A DNA stretch of 64,000 nt, taken from assembly GCF_902364945.1 (NCBI RefSeq), contig NZ_CABJFS010000001.1, positions 1 through 64,000 on the forward strand. The letters are read 5' to 3'. Below the pieces are notes generated by a model. The model saw nothing but the letters and a program-made list of their open reading frames with translations. It ran no database searches and had not been told where the DNA came from. The DNA is from Collinsella aerofaciens. Its GTDB lineage: Bacteria > Actinomycetota > Coriobacteriia > Coriobacteriales > Coriobacteriaceae. Below are positions 17,103 to 26,237 of this stretch, one piece after another. A program made the position numbers and the translations under genes. Positions within the stretch are counted from its first letter, which is position 1; the number at the start of each line of letters is the position of its first letter.

Positions 17103-17903
17103 CTACGGACGCTGGCCCATGCCACCCTCGAGGGTGACGGTCTCGCCGTTCATATACTTAAAGTCGGGACCGCAGAGCTGAACGACGACGCGGCCGATTT
17201 CCTTCTCGACGTCGCCGTAGTGACCCGCCGGCGGCATGTGGACGTTGGCCTTGAACGCCTCGGGATAGGCATCCTGGAAGTTCTCGAGCGCGGCGGTCCA
17301 AGCAAGCGGGCAAACGATATTGACGTTGATGCCGTCCTTGCCCCACTCGTTGGCGGCAACGCGAGTCAGACCACGGATGCCCTCCTTGGCGGCGGCATAG
17401 CTGCACTGACCATAGTTGCCAAACAGGCCGGCGCCCGAAGCAAAGTTGACCACGGAGCCCTTGGTCTCCTTCAGGTGCGGGTAGGCCTTCTGCATGTACA
17501 GGTAGGTGGCATACAGACCGGAGTAAATGGCGAGGTTGAACTGGTCCATGGTGTGATCGGCGATCGTCACGCCCGAAGCGCTGGCCTGAGCATTGTTGAC
17601 GACGGCGTCGATGCGGCCGAACTCCTCAATGGCCTTGTCGATGACGTTCTGGACGACGGCCTCGTTGTCCTGACCAGCCGAGACATCGGCCTGAACAGGC
17701 AGAACCTTGACGCCGTACTCGGCCTCGAGGGATTCCTTGGCAGCCTCGAGCTTGGCAACGTTGCGGCCGGTAATGACGAGGTTTGCGCCCTCCTTGGCAA
17801 AAGCGATATCGATACCGTAGCCGATGGAGCCAGCGGAGCCGTCCTTGAGCGTGGCCTTGCCGCCGCCGGTGACGATCACGGTCTTACCAGTGAAAAGTCC
17901 CAT
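17103..17903 (-). CDS. Short-chain dehydrogenase/reductase
   Basis: A 266-residue NAD(P)-dependent oxidoreductase of the SDR family. The cofactor loop is unusual, TGGGKATLKDGSAGSIGYG (residues ~10-28), with an insertion between the first and last glycines of the normal TGxxxGxG. The NNAQ motif and the catalytic Ser, Tyr and Lys (NFASGAG then YAAAK) are present. It does not resemble the known Collinsella 7-beta-hydroxysteroid dehydrogenase sequence, and its substrate is unknown. AAAGGA precedes the ATG at 17903. The stop codon abuts a hairpin of repeat copy A. Confidence 0.88.
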   Translation of the reverse strand: MGLFTGKTVIVTGGGKATLKDGSAGSIGYGIDIAFAKEGANLVITGRNVAKLEAAKESLEAEYGVKVLPVQADVSAGQDNEAVVQNVIDKAIEEFGRIDAVVNNAQASASGVTIADHTMDQFNLAIYSGLYATYLYMQKAYPHLKETKGSVVNFASGAGLFGNYGQCSYAAAKEGIRGLTRVAANEWGKDGINVNIVCPLAWTAALENFQDAYPEAFKANVHMPPAGHYGDVEKEIGRVVVQLCGPDFKYMNGETVTLEGGMGQRP

Positions 17904-18197
17904 ATAAAGTCCTTTCAAATCGCGACGGGCCTGCCCGTCGACTGCGCGCATCCAACTTCACGCGCCAAAAGCTGAAATGCAACTTTAGCGGGTTCAAGTG
18001 AAAAATAAAGCCCATGGCAGGCGAACGGCGCAACGTCTTTCGGCGAAGGGAATGTCAAGTACAAACTGGATAAAGTGGCCGAGTTTTTGCTATCGACGCG
18101 AGCCATCGAACACGTTTTGAAACTTTGCTGCAGCGCGCGGGATGTCGGCGCGAGACTTTATCATAGGGTGACAAACAACGATGAGGAGCACATGCCT

Positions 18198-19961
18198 ATG
18201 ACAGACGAGCTGGACCCCCAGACTCAACAGCATATTGATGATTCCGCAGACGTCACTGCAGATGCCGACGCTGTGACCTGCGATGATATTGACCTCGACG
18301 GCCCATTCTTGGACGAAAGCGCTACGGCGGAAACCCCTGGCGCCGAAGATGCAGACGAGCAAAACGACGATGCGCCCGCTCAGGACGACCGCCCCGTACA
18401 GGATGCTGCTCCGCAAGCTGCGGGCCCTATCGAGGTTTCTTCGGAAGAAGAGCTCGACGCCGTCATGGACTCCATGATGGATGCCGTCAAAGCGATGAAA
18501 GACGCCGTGGCCGACGCTGACGTTGACGCCGAGGAAGAGGAGGCCGCCGAGGCAGCCTCGACCTTCGTACCCGGCGAGACTCCGGTTGCCGACCAGGGCA
18601 GCACCATGCCCTCGTTTCTGCAGCTCGAGCATCCCACGATTGGCACCGATGCGGTCGACCCGCACGCAGCAGGCTTTTCTGTGATCGAAGGCGGTACCGG
18701 CAATATCGCCGTGCCGCAGACTGCCGATGCGGACGCTGCCGACACCGCTCGCCCGACCGCCCCGCACTCCTCCGCCGCGAGCCGCGATCTGGGGACCGCT
18801 GTCTCGAACACTGCGAACGCCGTGGGCACCTTTATCGCCCAGGGTGCCTCGGCCATGCGCGAGATGAACGCCGCGAAAAAGGCACTTGCCGATGCCCGCG
18901 CCCACCTGGCCGAACTTGAGCAGCGCATTGCCGATCAGGCCGAGGAACTCGAGACGCGCCAGGATATCGCAGGCCGCTACGACCAGATCGTCGCCGACCA
19001 GCGCCAGGCGATTGCCACGGCCCAAAAGACTGCAGCGGCCGCCGAGATTGATCGTGATGCCCACGCCTCCAAAGCGACAGAGCTCAAGGGTCAGCTCGAA
19101 CAAATGAAGACAGAGGATGACGCGACTGAGCTCCGCCTGAAGGCCGCGCTCGACGCCGTGGAGGTCCGCGAGGCGAGCTCTCGCGAGACCGGCAACCGCC
19201 TCGTTCGACGTCTTGAGGATTCCAAGCGCATCCGCGACAAGGTGAAGGCCGAGCGAGACGCCGGCATTGCGGCCGCACAACAAACCGTCGACGCCACGCG
19301 CGCCCAGCTCGAGACGCTGCGCCATGAGTATGCCGAGCTGCAACGCAATCCCTCGGCAAATCCCGCCAACTATACGGTGCGCACCAGCGAGCTCTCGATG
19401 CAGATTTCCGACACGGCAGATGCCCTGCGTAAAGCCGAAGAAGATGTCCCGCGCATCACCGCCGACCTTGAGCACTCGCTTGCCGCAGCCGAGCAGGCCG
19501 TCGAGCAGGCTCAAGCCCCTATCGCCGACGCAAAACGCGCGCACCAAGCCGTGACGACCGAAGCCGATGCCGCGCGCGACGAGCTGCAGACGGCGAAGAC
19601 AGCCGCCGCGACTCGTCAGCGCGAACTGCGCGAGAAGATCGCCGCGGAGGACAAGGCACGCCGCGAGCAGGAGCAGACCATCGCCAACGCCCAAGCAGAT
19701 GCCGCACATGCACAGTCGATCATCGAACAGGCGACCGAGGTGCACGACCACCCAGAAATCACTGAGTCGCTTGCAGGATCCTTGGCCCGAGACAAAGCCG
19801 AACACGCCGAGACCGAGCGAGAAGTCGCCCAGCTCGAGGCCACCGAGGACGCGGTGCGCGAACGTACCCGCGACTCACGCATCAAATTCACCGGCGCCAT
19901 CGTCTGCATCGTCGCCGCAATCCTGGCGATCATCCTAGTCTGGCTGTTCGCAAGCAAGTAG
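18198..19961 (+). CDS. Tail-anchored coiled-coil protein of unknown function
   Basis: A 587-residue protein I do not recognise. The first ~190 residues are highly acidic and Ala/Asp-rich, with no signal peptide. Residues ~230-550 are a long Ala/Glu/Arg/Lys coiled coil with heptad character. A single hydrophobic segment ends the protein (TGAIVCIVAAILAIILVWLF), leaving only about three residues after it, so it is probably tail-anchored with the coil in the cytoplasm. Two ATGs 6 bases apart follow AGGAG; the second (18198) has normal spacing. A structural or scaffolding role is conceivable but not shown. A 14-bp hairpin follows. Confidence 0.85.
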   Translation: MTDELDPQTQQHIDDSADVTADADAVTCDDIDLDGPFLDESATAETPGAEDADEQNDDAPAQDDRPVQDAAPQAAGPIEVSSEEELDAVMDSMMDAVKAMKDAVADADVDAEEEEAAEAASTFVPGETPVADQGSTMPSFLQLEHPTIGTDAVDPHAAGFSVIEGGTGNIAVPQTADADAADTARPTAPHSSAASRDLGTAVSNTANAVGTFIAQGASAMREMNAAKKALADARAHLAELEQRIADQAEELETRQDIAGRYDQIVADQRQAIATAQKTAAAAEIDRDAHASKATELKGQLEQMKTEDDATELRLKAALDAVEVREASSRETGNRLVRRLEDSKRIRDKVKAERDAGIAAAQQTVDATRAQLETLRHEYAELQRNPSANPANYTVRTSELSMQISDTADALRKAEEDVPRITADLEHSLAAAEQAVEQAQAPIADAKRAHQAVTTEADAARDELQTAKTAAATRQRELREKIAAEDKARREQEQTIANAQADAAHAQSIIEQATEVHDHPEITESLAGSLARDKAEHAETEREVAQLEATEDAVRERTRDSRIKFTGAIVCIVAAILAIILVWLFASK

Positions 19962-19964
19962 TCA

Positions 19965-20008
19965 TTGGGGACGTTCTTAAACGACTAGTCAAACAAGAAC
20001 GTCCCCAA
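19965..20008. repeat. Inverted repeat TTGGGGACGTTCTT, possible terminator
   Basis: A perfect 14-bp stem (19965-19978 with 19995-20008) around a 16-base loop, four bases after the stop of the coiled-coil gene. There is no T run, so termination is uncertain. Confidence 0.55.
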
Positions 20009-20028
20009 CGACTAGCCCAATGACGAGA

Positions 20029-20293
20029 GTGGATAATCTCCCACTTTGAGCCCCCAAGCAGGCCAAAAACGGGAGATTATCCACTCTCATTCTGCAGGCA
20101 CTCATTTAAGTACGTCCCCAATGAGTACCTGCCGATGCTTTGGCAAAGTCAGCGAAAACGCCCCTGAGCGAGCAAGGTGACGTGAAAGAGGGGGGCATTG
20201 ACCTTCTGGTCATGCCCGACGATTGAACATCAGATTGCCGCTTAGGGGGGTTTGCAGCGTCGGCCGGTTACGGCGTTTGTAAAACGCCGTAAC
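20029..20293. repeat. Composite structured intergenic repeat, copy B
   Basis: Same module order as 16813-17101: inverted repeat GTGGATAATCTCCC (20029-20042 with 20071-20084), the CACTCATTTAAGTACGTCCCC stretch, a shortened central hairpin around GACCTTCTGGTC, and a final 12-bp hairpin (20267-20293) that touches the queA stop codon. The final stem differs from copy A by paired changes that keep pairing (CGCGG/CCGCG against CGGCG/CGCCG). No coding frame was seen here. Confidence 0.75.
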
Positions 20294-21511
20294 CTACAAA
20301 ATGAGCATCGCGTCGCCAAAGCTGAAGAAGCGGTAGCGCTCTTCGATAGCAGCGGCGTAGGCATCCATGATCTGGTCGCGGGTGGCAAGCGCGCTTACGA
20401 GCATCATGAGCGTGGAGCGCGGCACGTGGAAGTTCGTGATCAGCGCGTCGACCACGTGATAGGTCGAGCCGGGCATGAGGTAAAGCTGCGTCGTGGCGTT
20501 CTCGCGCGCCACGATGTCGCCGCGGCCGAGCGTGTCGGCACCGTCCTCGCGGCCTTCAAAATAGCGCGCCGTCACAGCCGGATCGGACACCGGCGCGTCC
20601 GCGTCAAACGCACTCTCGAGCGAGCGCACCGCGGTGGTGCCGACGGCGATCACACGATGACCCTCGGCCTTCGCCTTATGCACGGCGTCGACAACCTCCT
20701 GCGACACGTGGTAGCGCTCGGTGTGCATGACGTGCTGCGTAGGGTCGTCCTCCTCCACCAAGCGGAAGGTATCGATGCCCACCTCGAGCTCGACGGCGGC
20801 AAACTTCGCGCCCTTGGCCTCGATAGCGGCCATGAGCTCGGGAGTAAAGTGCAGACCCGCCGTAGGAGCGGCAGCCGAGTGCTCCTCCTTCATGGCGTAG
20901 ACGGTCTGGTACTTCTCGGGATCGCCCTCGTAATCGGTAATGTAGGGCGGCAGCGGCACGTGACCGGCAGCATGAATGGCCTCGTCGAGCGTGCGCGGCT
21001 CGCCGGCGGCATTGCAGCCGGCCGGCTCAAAGCGCACCAGACGGCCTCCGCGGCTATCGGTGACAAAGTCGATGACCTCGGCCGTCAGCACCACGGGAGC
21101 CCCCTCGGGCGCATGGGCGCCACCGGCGCGATACTCAATCTGAGCACCGGGCTTCAGGCGCTTACCCGGCTTGACCAGGCACTCCCAAACGTGGCCCAGC
21201 GGGTCAACATCCTCACGGCGCTTGAGCAGCAGCGTCTCGACCACGCCACCCGAGCCGGCTTTGCGACCGATCAGGCGGGCCGGCATCACACGCGTCTTGT
21301 TGATGACGAGCACATCGCCCGGCTCGATATAGTCGATGATGTCGCGGAAGATGCGGTGCTCAACGGTACCGCCGTGCTCCAGCGGCTTCCCCGCCTGGGA
21401 GCCTTTGCGATCCACCACCAGCAGGCGGCAGGAGTCGCGCGGCTCGGCAGGAGCCTGGGCAATCAGTTCCTCAGGAAGGTTGTAGTCAAAATCATCGGTA
21501 CGCATAGACAC
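20294..21511 (-). CDS. queA: S-adenosylmethionine:tRNA ribosyltransferase-isomerase
   Basis: QueA transfers and rearranges the ribosyl group of S-adenosylmethionine onto preQ1-tRNA to give epoxyqueuosine-tRNA. The N-terminal FDYNLPEELIAQAPAEPRD is diagnostic, as are TAGLHFTPEL and the late LPGSTYHVVDALITNFH-type region (split here by residue variation). At 405 residues it is somewhat longer than the usual ~345 because of an insertion around residues 60-200. The GTG at 21511 has AAGGAG eight bases before it; the ATG at 21505 is the alternative. It acts after Tgt and before QueH. Confidence 0.96.
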   Translation of the reverse strand: MSMRTDDFDYNLPEELIAQAPAEPRDSCRLLVVDRKGSQAGKPLEHGGTVEHRIFRDIIDYIEPGDVLVINKTRVMPARLIGRKAGSGGVVETLLLKRREDVDPLGHVWECLVKPGKRLKPGAQIEYRAGGAHAPEGAPVVLTAEVIDFVTDSRGGRLVRFEPAGCNAAGEPRTLDEAIHAAGHVPLPPYITDYEGDPEKYQTVYAMKEEHSAAAPTAGLHFTPELMAAIEAKGAKFAAVELEVGIDTFRLVEEDDPTQHVMHTERYHVSQEVVDAVHKAKAEGHRVIAVGTTAVRSLESAFDADAPVSDPAVTARYFEGREDGADTLGRGDIVARENATTQLYLMPGSTYHVVDALITNFHVPRSTLMMLVSALATRDQIMDAYAAAIEERYRFFSFGDAMLIL

Positions 21512-21575
21512 GTCGGATACTCCTTATATAGCTAAAGTCCGCTCTACATCCTAGCAGGCTGACGTCCCAAACGAA

Positions 21576-22151
21576 CTACTTTTTGGCGGCTTTGCGCTCG
21601 TCGCGGATGCGGGCGCGGTCCATGGCCGCCTCGACAGCAGAAAAGCGGCAGCCGCAGTAGTTCTGTCGATACATGCCCAGTTCGCGCGAACGGCGCGTAG
21701 CCTCGGGATAATACGGGCGAAAATCGCGAATCACCGGGGTGAGCCCATGGGCGGCCGCCAAACGCTCAAGCACGTCATTGCAGGTGTCGAACAGCTGATA
21801 CGGCGAGACGGCGAGCGTCGTACCCACATATTCAAACCTGCGCTCCTGGGCAACGCGGCATGCCTCGGCCAAGCGCAAGGCATAGCACGAGCGACAGCGA
21901 CGGGGCCGATCGGCACCCAGCGGGGCCACGCCGGCCTCCCAGCGCTCGCGGTCCTCCCCCGCCTCGATGAGCTCGATGTCGCCATCGGCACACCACCGGC
22001 GCAGCTCGTCCAGACGCCGCCGCCATTCATCGCGCGGTTGAATATTGGGATTGGTCCAGCAAATCGTGGGCTCAAACCCCTCCTCGCGCAGCAGGCGAAC
22101 CGGCTCAAGCGAGCATGGTGCACAGCACGCATGCAGCAACAACGACTTCAT
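21576..22151 (-). CDS. queH: Epoxyqueuosine reductase QueH
   Basis: QueH reduces epoxyqueuosine to queuosine in tRNA, the last step of the pathway, and replaces the unrelated cobalamin-dependent QueG. Conserved features are HACCAPCS near the N-terminus, CRSCYALRL in the middle, and YRQNYCGCRFS near the C-terminus; the cysteines carry metal or iron-sulfur sites and a redox pair. About 191 residues from the second ATG (22151), which is better spaced from GACGGGG than the ATG at 22157. It lies 64 bases upstream of queA, on the same strand. Confidence 0.93.
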   Translation of the reverse strand: MKSLLLHACCAPCSLEPVRLLREEGFEPTICWTNPNIQPRDEWRRRLDELRRWCADGDIELIEAGEDRERWEAGVAPLGADRPRRCRSCYALRLAEACRVAQERRFEYVGTTLAVSPYQLFDTCNDVLERLAAAHGLTPVIRDFRPYYPEATRRSRELGMYRQNYCGCRFSAVEAAMDRARIRDERKAAKK

Positions 22152-22218
22152 CGACATCCCCGTCCCAGAAAACTCACACCGACATCATGGCAGCTAAAAT
22201 AGCCCCGTCCCAAAAAGA

Positions 22219-22788
22219 CTACTTTGCGAAAAAGCGCACGCCAAAGGACGTATCCTCGCAGGCGACGATACGGCGGTCGCGCAGAATGGTCCGCACGTAA
22301 TACCAATCACCCACACAGCCCGACAAGTGCAGACCAGCCGCCAGGTAGCACAGCAGCGGATAGTCCGAGAACGCAAACCCCAGGGCAAATGCTGTCGTCA
22401 CAACAACCGTCGGCGCCAGGCAAACCGCCATGTACCGCCGGCGCGAATACACAACGCCCTCGGCGCAGGCATAGATCATCGCCGTCTCGCGATTCGCCCC
22501 AAAGGTCACCTGCGCGCCCGCAGGCGCCAGCAGCTTAAAAAACACCGCATGCACCAGCTCGTGCACGGCAAACGATGCCATTGAGACCGCAGCCAAGCCG
22601 ACTATCCAGCCCACGACAGCCATCCAGCCGCCCGCCTCAGCCGCGTCCAAGTCCGCAGGCCCGCCCAACAGCATAAACACCGGCACCAGGCACACGGCAA
22701 ACACCGCGATCACGGCCATCCCCCACACGAAGCAAGCGTGTAGAAAATCCTCGTCCTCAAACGCATGTATGTTGGAAATCTCATTCAT
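22219..22788 (-). CDS. DUF3267-type putative membrane metalloprotease
   Basis: A 189-residue integral membrane protein with four or so hydrophobic segments. The second carries HELVH (in FAVHELVHAVFF), a zinc-binding HExxH pattern typical of DUF3267 proteins, which are considered putative zincin-like membrane peptidases. A late GDWYY may give a further ligand. The Shine-Dalgarno sequence is weak. It runs divergently from the methionyl-tRNA synthetase gene. No substrate can be suggested. Confidence 0.8.
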   Translation of the reverse strand: MNEISNIHAFEDEDFLHACFVWGMAVIAVFAVCLVPVFMLLGGPADLDAAEAGGWMAVVGWIVGLAAVSMASFAVHELVHAVFFKLLAPAGAQVTFGANRETAMIYACAEGVVYSRRRYMAVCLAPTVVVTTAFALGFAFSDYPLLCYLAAGLHLSGCVGDWYYVRTILRDRRIVACEDTSFGVRFFAK

Positions 22789-22921
22789 AGCATCTTAGGA
22801 TAGCGCCCCTGCCACGCACCCGCCCGCATGTGCGATAATGTCGAACGATATGCACGAATTGACCACCGCGCCGCCGAACCCCGTGCCCGGCCGCGCTCTT
22901 ACCTATATGCGAAGGAGTCCC

Positions 22922-25072
22922 ATGGCATCCAAATACTCCATGAACGACCGTCCCAGCTGGCCGCGCCGCGCCATCGTTACCGCCGGCGAGCCTTACGGCA
23001 ACAAAGGCCTGCACTTTGGCCACGTCGGCGGCGTCTTTGTCCCGGCCGACTTCTTTGCCCGCTTCCTTCGCGACCGCCTGGGCCGCGAGAACGTCATCTT
23101 CACCTCGGGCACCGACTGCTACGGCTCGCCCATCATGGAGAGCTACCGCAAGCTCAAGGAGAATGAAGGCTACGATAAGTCCATCGGCGAGTATGTCGAG
23201 TCCAATCACTCCCGCCAGGCCGCGACCCTCAACAACTACAACATCAGCTGTGACATCTACGGCGGCTCGGGCCTTGAGCCGGCTGCGCAGATTCACAACG
23301 AGGTGACCGCGGAGATTATCGAGCGTCTGCACGAGCAGGGCACCATCTCCAAGCGCTCCACGCTGCAGTTCTACGATGCCAAGGCCGGCACGTTCCTCAA
23401 CGGCCGCCAGGTCATCGGCCGCTGCCCCATCCAGGGCTGCAAGTCCGAGAAGGCTTATGCCGACGAGTGCGATCTGGGCCACCAGTTTGAGCCCGAGGAG
23501 CTCATCGCGCCCAAGAGCCAGCTCACCGGCGAGGTGCCCGAGCTGCGCCCGGTCGACAATCTCTACTTTGATCTGCCGGCCTACCTCGACTTTATGAAGA
23601 CCTATACCGCCAAGCTCGCCCAGAACCCGCAGGTTCGCTCCGTGGTCTCCAAGACCATGGAGGAGTGGCTGCTGCCGGCTCAGCTCTACATCCAGAACAA
23701 GTTCCGCGAGGCCTTCGATGCCGTCGAGGACCAGCTCCCCGAGCACACCGTGCTGGAGCCCGAGGGCAACAAGAGCAGCTTTACCGTCACCTTCCCCAGC
23801 TGGAAGGAGCGCGACGACGCCCACGCGGTGCTCGCCAACGGCGGCGTGCGCTTCCGCAGCGGCAAGGCGCTCGTGCCCTTCCGCATCACCGGCAACATCG
23901 ACTGGGGCGTTCCGGTGCCCGAGGTCGACGGCGTGACCGACGTCACCTGCTGGTGCTGGCCCGAGAGCCTGTGGGCGCCCATCAGCTACACTCGCACCGT
24001 GCTCGCACGCGATGCCAAGGCCGCCGGCGTGACCGAGGGCGTCGCCGCCCAGGATGCCGCCCTCATGGGCGAGCCCGCCGCCGATTCCACGCAGGTCCCC
24101 GCGCCCACCTACCAGCACAGCTCGCTCGACTGGCGCGACTGGTGGTGCTCTGACGACGCGCAGATCTACCAGTTCATCGGTCAGGACAACATCTATTTCT
24201 ACTGCATCGCGCAAACCGCCATGTGGGAGGCCCTGGGTTGGGACCTTACGCAGAGCACCGTCAGCGCCTGCTACCACCTGCTCTACATGGGCAAAAAGGC
24301 CAGCTCGTCCTCGCAGACGCCTCCCCCGCCGGCAGACGACCTGCTCAACCACTACACCTGCGAGCAGATGCGCGCTCACTGGCTGTCGCTCGGCCTGTCC
24401 GAGAAGCCAGTGAGCTTTAGCCCCAAGGCATACGACACGCGTGTGACTGGCAAGGACAAGGACGGCAACGAGGTGCGCGCCTGCGACGACAAGCGCGTCA
24501 TCGATCCGGCCCTTAAGGAGAGCGCCCTTTTGACCGGCGTGTTCAACCGTCTGGCCCGCAGCTGCTTCTACGGCGTCGCCGTCAAGGAGGGCGACGAGAG
24601 CCCCTACCGCAACGGCTGCATCCCCGCCGGTGCCGCTTCTGACACCGTGGTCGAAGCCGCCGAGCAGGCAGCTCTCGCCTTTGAGCAAGCCATGTACAAG
24701 TTCGAGACGCACCGCGCGCTCGCCGTGTGCGACGACTACCTGCGTGCCGCCAACAAGCGCTGGAGCGACGCCTCTAAGGCCGCCAACAAGCTCGAGGGCG
24801 AGCCGGCAAACGCCGCAATGACGCAGGCCCTCGTCGACGCCTTTACCGAGCTGCGCGTGGCGACCGTGCTCATGCACGGCATCGTCCCTGCCGGCTGCGA
24901 GCTCATCTGCGAGTACTTCGACGTTGACCCGGTCGCCTTCTTTAGCTGGGATAACATCTTCGCCTCCACGGATGAGTTTGTGGAGAGCCTGGGCGAGAAG
25001 CCCGGCGAGCACCGCGTGAAGCCGCTACCCCCGCGCTTCGACTTCTTCAGCAAGCACGAGAGCCAGTACTAA
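22922..25072 (+). CDS. metG: Divergent methionine--tRNA ligase (class I)
   Basis: Predicted to charge tRNA with methionine. The 716-residue protein has the class I HxGH motif (HFGH, residues 31-34), a zinc-knuckle-like Cys set (GRCPIQGC, then ADECDLGH), and a tryptophan-rich region (WCWPESLW) like the methionine pocket. The KMSKS loop is replaced by KKASSSSQTPPPP at about residues 458-470. Such sequences are often labelled only class I tRNA ligase family. GAAGGAG precedes the ATG at 22922. The following methyltransferase gene starts 38 bases downstream and may be cotranscribed. Confidence 0.85.
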   Translation: MASKYSMNDRPSWPRRAIVTAGEPYGNKGLHFGHVGGVFVPADFFARFLRDRLGRENVIFTSGTDCYGSPIMESYRKLKENEGYDKSIGEYVESNHSRQAATLNNYNISCDIYGGSGLEPAAQIHNEVTAEIIERLHEQGTISKRSTLQFYDAKAGTFLNGRQVIGRCPIQGCKSEKAYADECDLGHQFEPEELIAPKSQLTGEVPELRPVDNLYFDLPAYLDFMKTYTAKLAQNPQVRSVVSKTMEEWLLPAQLYIQNKFREAFDAVEDQLPEHTVLEPEGNKSSFTVTFPSWKERDDAHAVLANGGVRFRSGKALVPFRITGNIDWGVPVPEVDGVTDVTCWCWPESLWAPISYTRTVLARDAKAAGVTEGVAAQDAALMGEPAADSTQVPAPTYQHSSLDWRDWWCSDDAQIYQFIGQDNIYFYCIAQTAMWEALGWDLTQSTVSACYHLLYMGKKASSSSQTPPPPADDLLNHYTCEQMRAHWLSLGLSEKPVSFSPKAYDTRVTGKDKDGNEVRACDDKRVIDPALKESALLTGVFNRLARSCFYGVAVKEGDESPYRNGCIPAGAASDTVVEAAEQAALAFEQAMYKFETHRALAVCDDYLRAANKRWSDASKAANKLEGEPANAAMTQALVDAFTELRVATVLMHGIVPAGCELICEYFDVDPVAFFSWDNIFASTDEFVESLGEKPGEHRVKPLPPRFDFFSKHESQY

Positions 25073-25109
25073 AACACTCGACATGTAATGGAATGGGAAG
25101 GAAAGACGG

Positions 25110-26213
25110 ATGTCCAAGCCGCGTCGTCGTAAGCAGAAAAAGCAGGTCAAGGCCGAGCTCAAGCTCAGGCAGTTTGCCGCCACCGAGCTTTCCGACCAGC
25201 TTGCCGCCCAACACTCCGCCGCCGATCTGCCGCGCTTTATGGTCGACACGGTCGCCGGCGCCTATGCGCCCGCCGATGCCGAGCTCATGATCAAGGGCTT
25301 CGGCGCCGCGGTCACACGCCCGGTCACGCTGCGCGCCAACACGCTCAAGGCGACCGCCGAGGACATCGCCGCCGCGCTCGACGCCGCCGGCATCGCCCAC
25401 CAAACCGTCGCCTGGTACCCGGACGCTTTCATCCTGCCCGAGGCCCAGGTTTCCGACCTGTGGGACCTCGACATCTACCGCGACGGCAAGATCTACTTGC
25501 AAAGTCTGTCGTCCATGATGCCGCCGCTGGTCCTGGGCGCACAGGCAGGCGAGGACATCCTGGACATGTGCGCAGCCCCCGGTGGCAAGACGACGCAGAT
25601 CGCCGCCCTCACGCAGGGGCAGGCGCACCTTACCGCCTGCGAGATGAGCATTCCCCGCGCCGAGAAGCTCGAAGCCAACCTCCACCGCCAAGGCGCAAAA
25701 AACGTGCCCGTCATGCGCATCGACGCACGCGAGCTCGACGAGTTCTTCCGCTTTGACCGCATCCTGCTCGACGCCCCCTGCACCGGCACGGGCACCGTCA
25801 TCAGCGGCAACGAGAAAAGCCTGCGCGGCCTGACCGAGCAGCTGCTGAGCAAGTGTGCCCGCTCGCAGCGAGCACTTCTGGACCGCGCCATGGGAGCCCT
25901 TAAACCGGGCGGCACGCTCGTCTATTCGACTTGTTCGATCTTGCCGCAGGAAAACGAGGACGCCCTGCAAGAGGCCCTCGACAAGCACATGGATTGCGAG
26001 CTTATCCCCCTCGACGGCACGCCGAGCGAAAGTGAAACGCGCCGTGCTCAGGAAGTTGGCGAAGAGCCACGCATCGAGTGCAACGCCCTCACCGAGGCCA
26101 TCGCCGCCAGCCACGTCTCGTCCGTCGCCAACGGTATGCCCGGCACGCTGACCATTCCGCCTAGCCGCGACTTTGAGGGCTTCTACATTGCCCTGATCCG
26201 AAAACGCAGCTAG
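25110..26213 (+). CDS. NOL1/NOP2/Sun-type RNA cytosine-C5 methyltransferase
   Basis: A 367-residue enzyme that should methylate C5 of a cytosine in rRNA or tRNA with S-adenosylmethionine. Motif I is DMCAAPGGKT, motif IV is DAPCTGTGT and motif VI STCSILPQENE; the two conserved cysteines (in APC and TCS) are the release and nucleophile residues. The first ~100 residues form an N-terminal domain of the RsmF/RsmB kind. No PUA domain is evident at the C-terminus, so the exact site (RsmB, RsmF or other) stays open. Confidence 0.9.
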   Translation: MSKPRRRKQKKQVKAELKLRQFAATELSDQLAAQHSAADLPRFMVDTVAGAYAPADAELMIKGFGAAVTRPVTLRANTLKATAEDIAAALDAAGIAHQTVAWYPDAFILPEAQVSDLWDLDIYRDGKIYLQSLSSMMPPLVLGAQAGEDILDMCAAPGGKTTQIAALTQGQAHLTACEMSIPRAEKLEANLHRQGAKNVPVMRIDARELDEFFRFDRILLDAPCTGTGTVISGNEKSLRGLTEQLLSKCARSQRALLDRAMGALKPGGTLVYSTCSILPQENEDALQEALDKHMDCELIPLDGTPSESETRRAQEVGEEPRIECNALTEAIAASHVSSVANGMPGTLTIPPSRDFEGFYIALIRKRS

Positions 26214-26237
26214 CGCACGGATCCAAAACTCAACAAG

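Noticed and set aside
18090..19805. 571-codon minus-strand frame opposite the coiled-coil gene
   Set aside because: The plus strand has a ribosome site, heptad pattern and a terminal membrane helix; the reverse product is low-complexity Leu/Gly/Arg.
22781..25012. 743-codon minus-strand frame opposite metG
   Set aside because: Complete overlap with a recognisable class I synthetase; no start signal or motifs.
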